From Thermoplasmata archaeon (lineage in GTDB: Archaea; Thermoplasmatota; Thermoplasmata; Thermoplasmatales; GCA-001856825): DNA of 60,975 bases. Of this stretch, positions 17,190 to 25,730 are shown piece by piece. The position numbers and the translations under genes are program-made. The notes beneath the pieces were generated by a model. The model worked only from the letters and a program-made list of their open reading frames with translations, ran no database searches and had not been told where the DNA came from. The stretch covers positions 3,587 through 64,561 of the forward strand of contig JAGDXO010000020.1 in the NCBI GenBank assembly GCA_023256615.1. Direction: 5' to 3'. Each line of letters opens with the position of its first letter. Position 1 is the stretch's first letter.

Positions 17190-17868
17190 AATCATAATAT
17201 AAAGAAAGTATATCTTCAATGGTAAGTTCTTCCGGTCTATTATCTTTGAATCTTTCTGTATTTATTATATTTTTAATTTTTTTCCTTCTTTGGGAGAATA
17301 AAACTTTCAAAAATTCTGGAAATCCATCATCTATTTTCACAATTTTTTTTCTTAGAGTTAAAACTGTACTCTGAACTTTGGGAGGCGGGCTGAATTTATT
17401 AGGGGGTATTTCAAATTTTTTATCTATCTCAAATTTAAGCTGCATCATTACACTCAATTTTGAATAATCCTTGGAATTCGGTTTTGCTATCAACCTGTCT
17501 GCTACCTCTTTCTGCACAGTTATAACTGCCATCTGGAAATCCATATTCCATAATTTTTCCAGAAGGGGCGAGGTAATCTTGTAAGGCATATTGCTTATAA
17601 AAATATCAAATGGAGGCCAATTTTCCTTCAACGCATCCCCGATTATCAATACTGCATCTGGAAATTTATTTCTCAGATAAGCTTCAAATGTCTTTTCTTT
17701 TTCTATAAGATATAATTTTTTATAATTCTTTATGTGGGCTGTGATAGCCCCACGTCCTGGACCAATTTCCAAAACATCCTTATTGTGGACATCTGCCAGT
17801 GAAACCATCCTTTCAGCCAATTCAGAATCAACAAGAAAATGTATGCCCGTTGTTTTTCCTGTTCTCAT
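17173..17868 (-). CDS. ksgA: rRNA small subunit adenine dimethyltransferase KsgA/Dim1
   Basis: This 231-residue AdoMet enzyme dimethylates two adjacent adenines at the 3' end of 16S rRNA late in ribosome assembly. Motif I is LEIGPGRGAIT, the acidic loop LIEKE follows, and the catalytic motif IV is NMPYKITSP, where the usual residue after Asn is Leu. It opens MRTGKTTGIHFLVD, a short form of the usual GQNFL block. It is shorter than the bacterial enzyme at the C-terminus. It closes the proteasome-exosome operon, following DUF655 by 27 bases. Confidence 0.93.
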   Translation of the reverse strand: MRTGKTTGIHFLVDSELAERMVSLADVHNKDVLEIGPGRGAITAHIKNYKKLYLIEKEKTFEAYLRNKFPDAVLIIGDALKENWPPFDIFISNMPYKITSPLLEKLWNMDFQMAVITVQKEVADRLIAKPNSKDYSKLSVMMQLKFEIDKKFEIPPNKFSPPPKVQSTVLTLRKKIVKIDDGFPEFLKVLFSQRRKKIKNIINTERFKDNRPEELTIEDILSLYYDFNGMK

Positions 17869-17895
17869 ATATTATGTTCCTTATGATTTTTCTTC

Positions 17896-18465
17896 CTATA
17901 ATGCAACGAATAACCTATGTTTTTCATCCTTATTCTTCAATTCTCTTAATATTCTTTCAGTAATCATTTTTTCGGGATCCCTTAAACCTTTGACCCTGGT
18001 CTTCAGATCCTGGAAATCTTTAAAAGGACCCTTCTTCCTCTCATCTATTATTTCCCACATTAAACTTTTCCCTATTCCATACAGAAGATCCAACTGATGT
18101 AATCTCGTTGTTATTGGCTGTGCTGTATTGAAGAAATTCACGAATCTCTGCTGGTTTGATTCTATAATTGATTTAATTATATATTCAAGCTCATTCTGAG
18201 CTCCTGGAGTCAATTCTTCATATGATATTCTCCTTCTCACGCTCATTATTTTATCTCTCTTGTCGAGATCCTTTCCAATGTATACCCTGTCACCTATTGT
18301 CATTACTGCGCCTTGCTTTGGAACAAGTTCGAAAAGTTTAAGTTCATTTTCTCCCAGAGCAAGAGCTAGCGGGACTCTCTTGAAAGCCTTTTCTTCCATT
18401 CTACCCTGTGGAAGAATGTCCAGAATGTATGCATATTCCTCCAACGGATCACCTGAACTTTCCAA
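17896..18465 (-). CDS. DUF655 family protein (OB and helix-hairpin-helix)
   Basis: This 189-residue protein is an archaeal DUF655 member. It starts with EEYAYILDILPQGR, has an OB-like region (about 15-75, with GDRVYIGKD) and ends with a helix-hairpin-helix-like stretch (LDLLYGIGKSLMWEIIDERKKGPFKDFQDL), so nucleic-acid binding is likely. It is consistently near rpoF, L21e and ksgA in archaea and probably acts in RNA or ribosome metabolism. It overlaps the rpoF gene by 17 bases. The exact role is unknown. Confidence 0.85.
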   Translation of the reverse strand: MESSGDPLEEYAYILDILPQGRMEEKAFKRVPLALALGENELKLFELVPKQGAVMTIGDRVYIGKDLDKRDKIMSVRRRISYEELTPGAQNELEYIIKSIIESNQQRFVNFFNTAQPITTRLHQLDLLYGIGKSLMWEIIDERKKGPFKDFQDLKTRVKGLRDPEKMITERILRELKNKDEKHRLFVAL

Positions 18466-18763
18466 TTGCTTCCAGAATTTTGTTAGCTATTTCGTTATCC
18501 AGATTCTGAATACCTGGATAAACTATTGATCTTAATTCATCTATATTTGCAGGGAGAATATCAACAATTTTAGCAGCCATCTGTTCCGATAGACCGTATG
18601 AAATTATTTCTTCCTGAAGCGCTACCGCCTTTTCAGCTGGTAACTTTGAAAATTTGGTTGCGTGATTTAAAGCTGATTTCTGCAGTTCTGTAAGTTCCCT
18701 CTTCTTAGATTCCGATTCTAACAATTCCTTTGCCTTTGATAGAGGGATGTAATTTACTTTCAT
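18449..18763 (-). CDS. rpoF: DNA-directed RNA polymerase subunit Rpo4 (RpoF)
   Basis: This 104-residue subunit is the archaeal Rpb4 homologue that pairs with Rpo7 to form the stalk of RNA polymerase. It is mostly helical and shows the family pattern LSKAKELLES, then LNHATKFSKLPAEKAVAL, then the HRDC-like part MAAKIVDILPANIDELRSIVYP. Length is normal. It lies between L21e (9-base gap) and DUF655 (17-base overlap), its usual archaeal setting. Confidence 0.92.
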   Translation of the reverse strand: MKVNYIPLSKAKELLESESKKRELTELQKSALNHATKFSKLPAEKAVALQEEIISYGLSEQMAAKIVDILPANIDELRSIVYPGIQNLDNEIANKILEAIGKFR

Positions 18764-18772
18764 AATTTTAAT

Positions 18773-19063
18773 TCACGCTCTCTTCAGATGAATGGGATGT
18801 GAAATTACAACTTTCTCCTTATCCTTATCATTTATTTTTATAACGTAATTAGTTCCCCTTGTACCCTCTACGACTCCAGTCATTCCCTGGAACCTCTTGA
18901 AAGGCATTCCATTATGATATGAAGGTTCAATGTCTATGGCTACCCTGTCCCCTACTTCAAATACCTTAACTAGCCTATTCACAGGTATGGGCCCCTTTTC
19001 ACTATGTTTCTTTCGCATCTTATATCTTGTCTTGGCTCTCGGGCCATGCGACATTTTTGCCAT
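18773..19063 (-). CDS. rpl21e: 50S ribosomal protein L21e
   Basis: This 96-residue protein is archaeal/eukaryotic L21e of the large ribosomal subunit. It begins MAKMSHGPRAKTRYKMRKK, where the second Met may also serve as start, and contains FEVGDRVAIDIEPSYHNGMPFKRFQG split across the SH3-like core. It lies between pus10 and rpoF in the minus-strand operon. Motifs and length are ordinary. Confidence 0.95.
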   Translation of the reverse strand: MAKMSHGPRAKTRYKMRKKHSEKGPIPVNRLVKVFEVGDRVAIDIEPSYHNGMPFKRFQGMTGVVEGTRGTNYVIKINDKDKEKVVISHPIHLKRA

Positions 19064-19075
19064 TTTTATCCTCCC

Positions 19076-20143
19076 TTAATTAACTTCTAATACATTAAGA
19101 TATTCTATTTGAATATTTACACCTAGCATTTCACTCATACTCGGTTTTGTTCTACCATTATCGCCTGTTATAAATTCCTTTATATATGTTCCAGCCTCTG
19201 CCTTTATAATCAATACCAATCTTTTTCCTTCATTTTTCAGTATATTTACTTCATATATTCTCCTTTTCCTTAATTTATCTTTTCTTATTCCAAGGACGCG
19301 GTTCGGGGTTTGTTGTTCAATTTCTATATTTCTAATTTTATCAAGAATTTCATCAATAGATTTTTCCTCTTTTTCCAATGATATTCCAACTTCGTATACC
19401 TTGTCATACTTTGAATTTTTTAACTCCTCTATTTCTTCTTTAGAAGCTAGATGAAGCCCTATAACTTCTATTCCATTCCTGGAATATTCTTTAATTGAAG
19501 TTTCAAGTTCTTTCAAATCTGCTGATCTTATCAATGGTTTTGAAATTTCCACATAAAAAGGTCTTCCATTGCCAAGCATCAGAGCATCCACATCCTCTCT
19601 TCCAGACGCAAAGAAATTATAGTCTTTTGCTCTGAATAATTTCAAAGCTGAAATTCCTATATATTCAGAGATTGATTTTTCACCTTCACGTCCTTTTGCA
19701 GAATTTATCCATGGGGACTGTGGGATGCCTCTTCTCATTTTCTTGTATCTTCCTGCTATGTAAATAGGCTTTATCCATATACTATAATCCCCTGTTTCCT
19801 GATTTATTTTGAATGTTAATTCTGGTTCCTTGAAATCTACTTTCTTGCCTAAAACTTCTTCTATGCGCCCACCAAGCTGAAATGTGAACTCCTGTTTGAA
19901 ATTTCTGCATTCTGGGCAAAGATTAGCAACAGTTTGCAAGTCCCTTTTAAAACATTCATCAATAGTTTCAACGCCAAGAAGAAATTTTGAAAATTCTATT
20001 TCCTTTGTTTCATTTAAAAAAATATTAAAATAGTCATTTATATGGTTTAGAAGGCCACAACATAATTCACAATTTTCAGCGTCTAAAGTTATTATGTCCT
20101 CTTCAAGCCTCAATCTTTTCTGGCAATTTTTGCAGACGTTCAT
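19076..20143 (-). CDS. pus10: tRNA pseudouridine synthase Pus10
   Basis: This 355-residue archaeal Pus10 makes pseudouridine 54 and 55 in the T-loop of tRNAs. The N-terminal CKNCQKR and CELCC cysteines form the zinc site, followed by a THUMP-like region. The catalytic loop is FASGREDVDALMLG, with the Asp of REDVD as nucleophile, and GRPFYVEISKP follows. Length is slightly short compared with some archaeal forms. Its ATG directly follows the Rpo12 stop codon (TGA then ATG), so translation is probably coupled. Confidence 0.94.
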   Translation of the reverse strand: MNVCKNCQKRLRLEEDIITLDAENCELCCGLLNHINDYFNIFLNETKEIEFSKFLLGVETIDECFKRDLQTVANLCPECRNFKQEFTFQLGGRIEEVLGKKVDFKEPELTFKINQETGDYSIWIKPIYIAGRYKKMRRGIPQSPWINSAKGREGEKSISEYIGISALKLFRAKDYNFFASGREDVDALMLGNGRPFYVEISKPLIRSADLKELETSIKEYSRNGIEVIGLHLASKEEIEELKNSKYDKVYEVGISLEKEEKSIDEILDKIRNIEIEQQTPNRVLGIRKDKLRKRRIYEVNILKNEGKRLVLIIKAEAGTYIKEFITGDNGRTKPSMSEMLGVNIQIEYLNVLEVN

Positions 20144-20275
20144 TCATTTAACTTCTATGGTTTTAACTATATTAGCGGGTATTCTAACGAACACTTTAGA
20201 CCCGCATTCGCATTCAAATTGTGCGGTATCATTTTCATCCTTCAGTTCCCTACCGCACCTTATGCATTTAAACAT
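20144..20275 (-). CDS. rpoP: DNA-directed RNA polymerase subunit Rpo12 (RpoP)
   Basis: This small gene encodes 43 residues, beginning MFKCIRCGREL and containing a second pair, ECECGSKVFVRIP. The four cysteines (4, 7, 22, 24) fit the zinc ribbon of Rpb12/RpoP, although the second pair is CxC where CxxC is usual. It overlaps the end of L37Ae by eight bases and abuts pus10 with no gap. L37Ae-rpoP-pus10 is a known archaeal gene order, which supports the call. It is short enough to be missed by ORF callers. Confidence 0.88.
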   Translation of the reverse strand: MFKCIRCGRELKDENDTAQFECECGSKVFVRIPANIVKTIEVK

Positions 20276-20525
20276 TCTCCAGATTCACCTTCTTGAATTC
20301 TTTATCAACCTCTGGTGAGTATGCATCACCCACAAATTCAAATCCACATTTTCTGCACTGCCAAATACCTGAATGCTCCCTCTTAACCGATACATGATGG
20401 CATCTTGGGCACATATACGTGTCTTTTCTGAGGTTTTCCATTTCCAGCCATCTTTTCTTGACTGTGGAACCATATCTTGGCCCGAACCTGCCAGCGCTTC
20501 CTACCTTCTTAGTTCTCTTTGTCAT
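20268..20525 (-). CDS. rpl37ae: 50S ribosomal protein L37Ae
   Basis: This protein of 85 residues is the zinc-ribbon ribosomal protein L37Ae. It starts MTKRTKKVGSAGRFGPRYG, the standard beginning of the family, and carries the zinc site CPRC...CRKC. An in-frame ATG five codons upstream (20540) would overlap rrp42, but homology supports the inner start. It overlaps rpoP by eight bases at its end. It belongs to the exosome-ribosome operon. Confidence 0.95.
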   Translation of the reverse strand: MTKRTKKVGSAGRFGPRYGSTVKKRWLEMENLRKDTYMCPRCHHVSVKREHSGIWQCRKCGFEFVGDAYSPEVDKEFKKVNLENV

Positions 20526-20529
20526 GGAA

Positions 20530-21330
20530 TCATCTCCCAAATACTCTCTTCCTAAAATCTTTTCCTATTTCTATAGATGTATCGACTGCCTTAAATATTT
20601 CCTCTACAGTAAATGATCCACTCAGACCTTTCTGCATTGCCACCAGATCACCATTCTCATCTGTAGCAACTGAGATTCTTGCTGTTGCAACCTCTTCCTC
20701 TTCAAGACTAGGATCCACCATTATATTAGAACCTATTTTGGCCATCGTTACCATTACGGGTATGTGATTTATTGGAAGCTGGAAATCCTCCTGACCAACT
20801 TTTGAAGCTGGAACTTTTGCTTCTAGCAGAGCTGAAACTGCACCGATTGTACTTGCATCTATCAGATTTCCATCATAATCTAGAACGTGGATATCAATGA
20901 ATACGACCCATACCTTCTCTCCTGGAGTTATTACCAGCTTATCCAGGTCTATCATTTTTGATTCCCTGATGGCCCTGTCAACAACTCTTGCAAGCTCAAT
21001 TGAATCTTCATTCGGCGGTCCGGATTCAAATGTAGGAGACGCCATTGGAATCAGTTCAGCATTCGTTGTTAGAATTCCACTGTTAGGAGTATCTGGGAAT
21101 GGCTCACCCTGCTCTATCTTAACACCAACTAGAACTCTCGTGTTTCCAAGTCTAACATCAGCAGATCCCTCTGCCCTCGTGACAAAGTTTGTCGTGATCT
21201 TTATTTCTCTGTATTCATCAAATTTCCTTCCATCTATTCTATTTCCCCCGGAAGATATCTTCTCGAGATAGTCTCTCTTTAAACCATACACAATTTCATC
21301 CGAACTTCTACTCATGATCATCATCTCCAT
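20530..21330 (-). CDS. rrp42: Exosome core subunit Rrp42 (RNase PH-like)
   Basis: This 266-residue RNase PH-fold protein forms the hexameric ring of the archaeal exosome with Rrp41; Rrp42 itself is not the catalytic subunit. Family blocks are [33 protein letters not shown] and [14 protein letters not shown]. Several Met codons crowd the start (1, 3, 4, 6); the inner [11 protein letters not shown] at 21315 may be the true start, which would cut the overlap with rrp41 from 23 to 8 bases. It degrades or tails RNA from the 3' end together with Rrp4. Confidence 0.95.
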   Translation of the reverse strand: MEMMIMSRSSDEIVYGLKRDYLEKISSGGNRIDGRKFDEYREIKITTNFVTRAEGSADVRLGNTRVLVGVKIEQGEPFPDTPNSGILTTNAELIPMASPTFESGPPNEDSIELARVVDRAIRESKMIDLDKLVITPGEKVWVVFIDIHVLDYDGNLIDASTIGAVSALLEAKVPASKVGQEDFQLPINHIPVMVTMAKIGSNIMVDPSLEEEEVATARISVATDENGDLVAMQKGLSGSFTVEEIFKAVDTSIEIGKDFRKRVFGR

Positions 21331-22102
21331 GATTTTCCTGCTCTGCTTCCTCCTTTACTTCTTCCTTCTCCTCCGGTCTTGAATATTTAGCCAGAAGAGC
21401 CTCCTTCTGCAGGTTTGAAATAAATAAAGCGGCTTTCTTTGACATTTCTATAGCCTGCTCAAACTCTTCTCTTGTCAGGTTTCCATCCATTTGCAATAGT
21501 ACAACTTCCTGTGTCCTTGGTATTATTGCAAGTGGAACATCTGCCTGTCCATAATTATCCTCTTCCTTATTCAGGTCGAGGACTATCTTACCATCAACCT
21601 TTCCAGATGCGCATCCAACAATCATATCCTTCATTGGAATACCTGCATCTGCAAGAGCTACTGAAGCTGCCGTAAGACCCGCAATTCTTGTTCCAGCATC
21701 AGCCTGTAGGACCTCTATATAGACATCTATGCTTGTCCTTGGATATTGTTCTACAAAAATTGCAGACTCTAGAGCCTCACCTATAATTTTGCTTATCTCT
21801 ATTGCTCTCCTATCCGGTCCAGGTCTCTTTCTCTCATCCACCGAGAAAGCTGCCATATTATACCTGGCATTAACTATTGCTCTGGAAGGATTTTGAGTGT
21901 GCTTTGGAAATGCTTCTCTTGGACCGTAAACGGCAACAATTATTTTATTTCCGCCCCACTCTATATAAGCGGAACCGTCTGCTCTGTTAAGCACACCTAC
22001 TTCTATTTTTATTGGTCTTAACTCATTAAATTTCCTTCCATCAATTCTTAACCCATTCTCATCAATTAGTTTTATATTACTAACCATACTCATACTTTTC
22101 AC
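21308..22102 (-). CDS. rrp41: Exosome core subunit Rrp41 (catalytic)
   Basis: This 264-residue RNase PH-fold subunit carries the phosphorolytic active site of the archaeal exosome. It shows [36 protein letters not shown] split over the core, [19 protein letters not shown], and [13 protein letters not shown] with the catalytic Asp. A glutamate-rich C-terminal tail ends the protein. It overlaps rrp4 by four bases (ATGA), and the tail overlaps the start of rrp42. Length and order are standard. Confidence 0.95.
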   Translation of the reverse strand: MKSMSMVSNIKLIDENGLRIDGRKFNELRPIKIEVGVLNRADGSAYIEWGGNKIIVAVYGPREAFPKHTQNPSRAIVNARYNMAAFSVDERKRPGPDRRAIEISKIIGEALESAIFVEQYPRTSIDVYIEVLQADAGTRIAGLTAASVALADAGIPMKDMIVGCASGKVDGKIVLDLNKEEDNYGQADVPLAIIPRTQEVVLLQMDGNLTREEFEQAIEMSKKAALFISNLQKEALLAKYSRPEEKEEVKEEAEQENHGDDDHE

Positions 22103-22773
22103 CTCGCCTTTTCCAAAATTTCCTTAACTCTTTCTGTAAGCCCGCTTGTATGGGCCTGATCCTCTATAAATTTAAGGATTTTAATAACTAATAAAACTTT
22201 GTCTGGTTCTCCGTCAATCCATACTATTCCGTTCTGACCAAGCTGTATTTTAACACCCGTGATTTCTTTGATCATATTGACCATCGAGCCACCTTTTCCT
22301 ATGATCCTCGATACCTTTGTTGGCTGCACAGAAACTATATGCCCTCCTTCAAGTTTTCTTAGTCCATTATCTTTCAGTGATAGCCATATTTGCTTTGATT
22401 CTGTTATTTCATTAACCTTTGCGAATACGGTATCTCCCGTGTTCATTATTTTATTCAATTCTCCGCTTCCAGATTTCCATGGGGTATCATTGATGTGTAA
22501 GAACCCTGGATATGGTCCCTTTATATCTAGAATCCAGAAAGATGGTGCAATATCAATTACCTTCCCAATTACTTTGTCATTCTTTACTGGATAATATTTC
22601 CCGCTTAACGGTATAAGGTTTACATAATTATTATAGAATTGGAGCATCCCTAACTGATATGCATAATATTTCCCATTTTCATGGTAAATTCCATTTCCCT
22701 GCTTCATTCCCTGTAAATCTATCTCTTCACCTGGTAATACAATTTTTTTTGTTGTCGTATCCAAATATCTCAC
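22099..22773 (-). CDS. rrp4: Exosome RNA-binding cap protein Rrp4
   Basis: This 224-residue protein forms the RNA-binding cap of the exosome. An N-terminal barrel (KIVLPGEEI start) is followed by an S1 domain (about 60-125, VGKV-type pattern [18 protein letters not shown]) and a KH domain with [17 protein letters not shown]. It starts one base after the SBDS stop region and overlaps rrp41 by four bases. Together with rrp41 and rrp42 it supplies a complete nine-subunit exosome. Confidence 0.95.
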   Translation of the reverse strand: MRYLDTTTKKIVLPGEEIDLQGMKQGNGIYHENGKYYAYQLGMLQFYNNYVNLIPLSGKYYPVKNDKVIGKVIDIAPSFWILDIKGPYPGFLHINDTPWKSGSGELNKIMNTGDTVFAKVNEITESKQIWLSLKDNGLRKLEGGHIVSVQPTKVSRIIGKGGSMVNMIKEITGVKIQLGQNGIVWIDGEPDKVLLVIKILKFIEDQAHTSGLTERVKEILEKAR

Positions 22774-22774
22774 C

Positions 22775-23470
22775 TCATTTTAATAATTTAATATCGGCAT
22801 TTCCCTTTGTCTTCTTATTTACGAAATCATAAAGCTCATCCTGAATTCCTGCAGGAATTTCTATCAATGCAGTGTAACTTCCATCGTTTCCCCATTCTTC
22901 CTTGTGAATCTGCCCTAGTTTTGTTAATTCAGAATAAACTTTTCCGTAATCTTCTCCCGGTACCTTAATTTGCATCTTTACATGCTCAAATTTTATAGGT
23001 AGTAGGACCCTTATTGCCTTTAGGACTTCTTGAACCTGTTCCTCAGCGCTCTTGAAAGGATCGACCCTTACCTTTGCTTCCTCCATTGCTTTTTCAATCC
23101 TCTGTGGAGGATGTGGAGCACCTGTTTGCGGATTCATTGATTCCCTGGATATTATTTCGATAATCTGCCTCTTCTTTTCTTCAAGCATTTTTCTTCTCTG
23201 CTCTGTTGTAAGTTGAACCTGACCCTTCTTGATTATTTCTTTAACTATTGTCTCCAGGTCGTCAGTACCAAATACTTCCTTAATGACCTCCGCGCTGGCT
23301 TTGTCTCCTTTGCTGCTGTCTTTGAAAATTACATCGGCTGCAAGATATTCTTCAACATTCACATCCTTTCCTGATTTTATAAGGTCAACTAATTTCTGAT
23401 CTATAAGGATCTCAAACCTGTGACCTCTTGTTTCATATCTTGCAACCAGTGCGTCCTCTACCTTAACCAT
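22775..23470 (-). CDS. sdo1: Ribosome maturation protein SBDS
   Basis: This 231-residue protein is the archaeal SBDS (Sdo1) homologue, which helps release aIF6 and matures the large ribosomal subunit. It has the N-terminal FYSH domain (ARYETRGHRFEILIDQKLV), the central helical domain with MLEEKKRQIIEIISRESMNPQTGAPHPPQRIE, split by its normal loops, and a C-terminal ferredoxin-like domain ending in DIKLLK. It sits between psmA and rrp4, a classic archaeal order. Confidence 0.95.
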   Translation of the reverse strand: MVKVEDALVARYETRGHRFEILIDQKLVDLIKSGKDVNVEEYLAADVIFKDSSKGDKASAEVIKEVFGTDDLETIVKEIIKKGQVQLTTEQRRKMLEEKKRQIIEIISRESMNPQTGAPHPPQRIEKAMEEAKVRVDPFKSAEEQVQEVLKAIRVLLPIKFEHVKMQIKVPGEDYGKVYSELTKLGQIHKEEWGNDGSYTALIEIPAGIQDELYDFVNKKTKGNADIKLLK

Positions 23471-23478
23471 TTATTTCC

Positions 23479-24189
23479 TCACCGAGAGCCTATAAGATCC
23501 TTGGTTTCTTCAGGAGAAAGGATCTTGAACTTCTCATCCCTTGTTACAAGACCAACACTTAGATTGCCAAGGGATTGCCCCTGTTCAAGTCCGGCCTTCA
23601 ATGCCTTGATTGCTAAATCTACAGCTTCGTTTAGGTTCATGTTGTCCTTATATTCCTTCTCAAGTATTTCCATCGCTGCATCTCTTCCGAATCCTATTGC
23701 GTCCGCCTTATAACCTGTTGAAAGACCAGAGGGATCTGTTTCAAATAACCTAACACCTGTTTCATCAATTCCTGCAATTAACAAGGATGCACCAAACGGT
23801 CTTACTCCACCGTACTGGGTATATTGCTGTAAAAGATCACACACCTTTTTAACCAAAGATTCAACCGTTATTTCCTGTCCATAAGTGACTTTTTCAGATT
23901 GAGCTTGTACTCGAGCAAAATCAATCAATATCCTTGCGTCACCTATTAATCCGGAGGTAGCAGCACCTACGTGCCCATCAATAAGGAATATTTTTTCAAT
24001 ACTTCTATCATCTACCAAACCACTCTTTATCCTCTTGTCTGCCATTAATAGTGCTCCATCCTTGTATGTTATTCCAATGGCTGTAGTTCCTCTCTTAACT
24101 GCTTCTCTTGCATATTCTACCTGGAACAATCTGCCATCGGGAGAAAACACCGTTATGGCCCTGTCATACGCCATCTGTGCTGACTGCAT
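23479..24189 (-). CDS. psmA: Proteasome alpha subunit
   Basis: This 236-residue subunit forms the outer rings of the 20S proteasome that gate substrate entry. The start MQSAQMAYDRAITVFSPDGR and VEYAREAVKRGTTAIGI are signatures. The N-terminal tail would form the gate and the C-terminal helices are regular. It is the first gene of the superoperon reaching down to ksgA. A GGTGA Shine-Dalgarno four bases before the ATG and a TATA element upstream support this start. Confidence 0.96.
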   Translation of the reverse strand: MQSAQMAYDRAITVFSPDGRLFQVEYAREAVKRGTTAIGITYKDGALLMADKRIKSGLVDDRSIEKIFLIDGHVGAATSGLIGDARILIDFARVQAQSEKVTYGQEITVESLVKKVCDLLQQYTQYGGVRPFGASLLIAGIDETGVRLFETDPSGLSTGYKADAIGFGRDAAMEILEKEYKDNMNLNEAVDLAIKALKAGLEQGQSLGNLSVGLVTRDEKFKILSPEETKDLIGSR

Positions 24190-24193
24190 AATT

Positions 24194-24232
24194 TCACCTA
24201 CTTTACTCGTATATGCTAATAAAGTTATAAAT
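24194..24232 (-). promoter_or_regulatory. Promoter and RBS of the proteasome-exosome operon
   Basis: Reading on the minus strand, ATTTATAA (24225-24232) is a TATA-like box 36 bases upstream of the psmA start. GGTGA (24194-24198) is a Shine-Dalgarno motif four bases before the ATG. A leader of about 10 bases is therefore expected, unlike the leaderless look of several other genes here. No closer promoter is apparent for the downstream genes, which are separated by very short gaps or overlaps. Confidence 0.55.
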
Positions 24233-24256
24233 CTTTATGATAAATTTTTAATCCTA

Positions 24257-24982
24257 TTAAAAATTGAAAATTGACAAATTCTCTTCTTCCTGAAAATGCA
24301 GGTCCCCTGGAATAACAATTGTAAGTGGAGGTTTCAAACCACTTTCTGATAGCAGTCTTTCCATTGTGCTGAATTTTATGGTTTCCTCAGGCATACCAAG
24401 GCAGCTAATTACTCCAATCTTTGTGGTTGAATTAAATAACCCTTCTTTCATTTCCTTTTCCAACAATAGTAACTCCTCTAATGCTTCATTTATGGTCATA
24501 GGCGGTGATATATCCAGTAATATTATTGTGTGAAGTTTCATTTCTTTATTTCTTTTTATTTTTTCATAAGGAGAGGTGGGATGAAATTTCTCTGAGAATC
24601 TCGGAAGAGAAACTACTGGCCCTATCTTGTATAATTGAAGGCCCAGCCTTGTTGCTGCAAGTGGGACTATTGTCGCATTGTGAAATACTTTAACTTCCAG
24701 ATTTCTCTTGACTGCTTCAGAGTAAATATTAAAATGAGTTGTTGCTGAAAATGAATCGCCTGATATTATTATTGCTATTCGGCCTTCCAGTTGAAATATC
24801 CATTCATAATTTTCCAGCTTCTCACGATCTGCAAATATCAGATCCCTATTTTTATAACTTTTTAAATAGAATGGGGAAGTAAACGTATCAACGATTATTT
24901 TATCGCTTGAATCAAGGAAATCTATTTCTTCCATTGTTAGTGAAGCTGGAGGATTGAATCCTGCAGAGATGAAACCTATCAC
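24257..24982 (-). CDS. dphB: Diphthine synthase
   Basis: This 241-residue tetrapyrrole-methylase-fold enzyme transfers methyl groups from AdoMet during diphthamide formation on elongation factor 2. Family features are MIGFISAGFNPP at the start, VDTFTSPFY, IIISGDSFSATTHFNI and the late FHPTSPYEKIKRN with LHTIILLDIS. It is somewhat divergent at the N-terminus (the usual form has GLGLYD). Its start overlaps the phosphoesterase gene by four bases. Call is firm at family level. Confidence 0.88.
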   Translation of the reverse strand: MIGFISAGFNPPASLTMEEIDFLDSSDKIIVDTFTSPFYLKSYKNRDLIFADREKLENYEWIFQLEGRIAIIISGDSFSATTHFNIYSEAVKRNLEVKVFHNATIVPLAATRLGLQLYKIGPVVSLPRFSEKFHPTSPYEKIKRNKEMKLHTIILLDISPPMTINEALEELLLLEKEMKEGLFNSTTKIGVISCLGMPEETIKFSTMERLLSESGLKPPLTIVIPGDLHFQEEENLSIFNF

Positions 24983-25692
24983 GAAAGGTCACCAACTGTT
25001 CCAAGGTCAATGATTCCGTAAGAATCCCATAATCCATAAACCTTTCCGTCTTTCAATTGCACTTTCTTGAGAACTGGAGAGGATATCTCATTTTTAAGGA
25101 TATCTGATCCACCTGCATATATGGATAGCGCTGGAAGAACTATCAGCCCTTCTTTCCTGAAATATAGAAAGCATGGGAGCTTTATCACTGAATCAACTGA
25201 ATCTCTTAGGCCTATTGCAGGATGCTCATTTCCTATCACAGCTTTGTCAGTCCATTCAAATTTTTTGTGGCCATGATGAAATGTATATCTTCCATCAGAA
25301 TATATATCGAACACTTCTAAATTCAATTTGGTTGCAATATTAGCTATGAAATTATCATGATTGCCTTTTACAACAATGGGTTTGGTTCTTCTGGATATTC
25401 TTGATAATAATTCAAGCACGTCACTCCATTCTTGAGGAGTATTGTGTGAAAATTCATGTTTCAGGTCACCATTTATTATCAATTTTTCAGGGCTGTATCT
25501 GTCTATTATTTTGTCAATGGTTTCATAAATTATTTTCGACTGGACTCTTGGAAGGAATATTCCATTTTTTGCAAGAACGTCCTCGTATCCCATATGTATA
25601 TCGGATATAGCTACTGCTCCTATATCTTCAAAGTAGGCTGCACCATATTTAGTGAAATATATATTATTATCTACTTCAATTTCTTCCAACAC
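24979..25692 (-). CDS. Metallophosphoesterase, archaeal COG1407 type
   Basis: This 237-residue calcineurin-like phosphoesterase shows ISDIHMGYED (metal site 1), INGDLKHEF (site 2), VKGNHDNFI (site 3) and FHHGHKKFE (site 4). This order matches the ICC-like archaeal phosphoesterases often found near DNA-repair or helicase genes. The substrate is unknown and could be a nucleotide or nucleic acid. It overlaps dphB by four bases, so the two are cotranscribed. Confidence 0.85.
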   Translation of the reverse strand: MLEEIEVDNNIYFTKYGAAYFEDIGAVAISDIHMGYEDVLAKNGIFLPRVQSKIIYETIDKIIDRYSPEKLIINGDLKHEFSHNTPQEWSDVLELLSRISRRTKPIVVKGNHDNFIANIATKLNLEVFDIYSDGRYTFHHGHKKFEWTDKAVIGNEHPAIGLRDSVDSVIKLPCFLYFRKEGLIVLPALSIYAGGSDILKNEISSPVLKKVQLKDGKVYGLWDSYGIIDLGTVGDLS

Positions 25693-25730
25693 TTGATAAT
25701 TATTTTTACTTAATCTAATTATCTTTAAGT

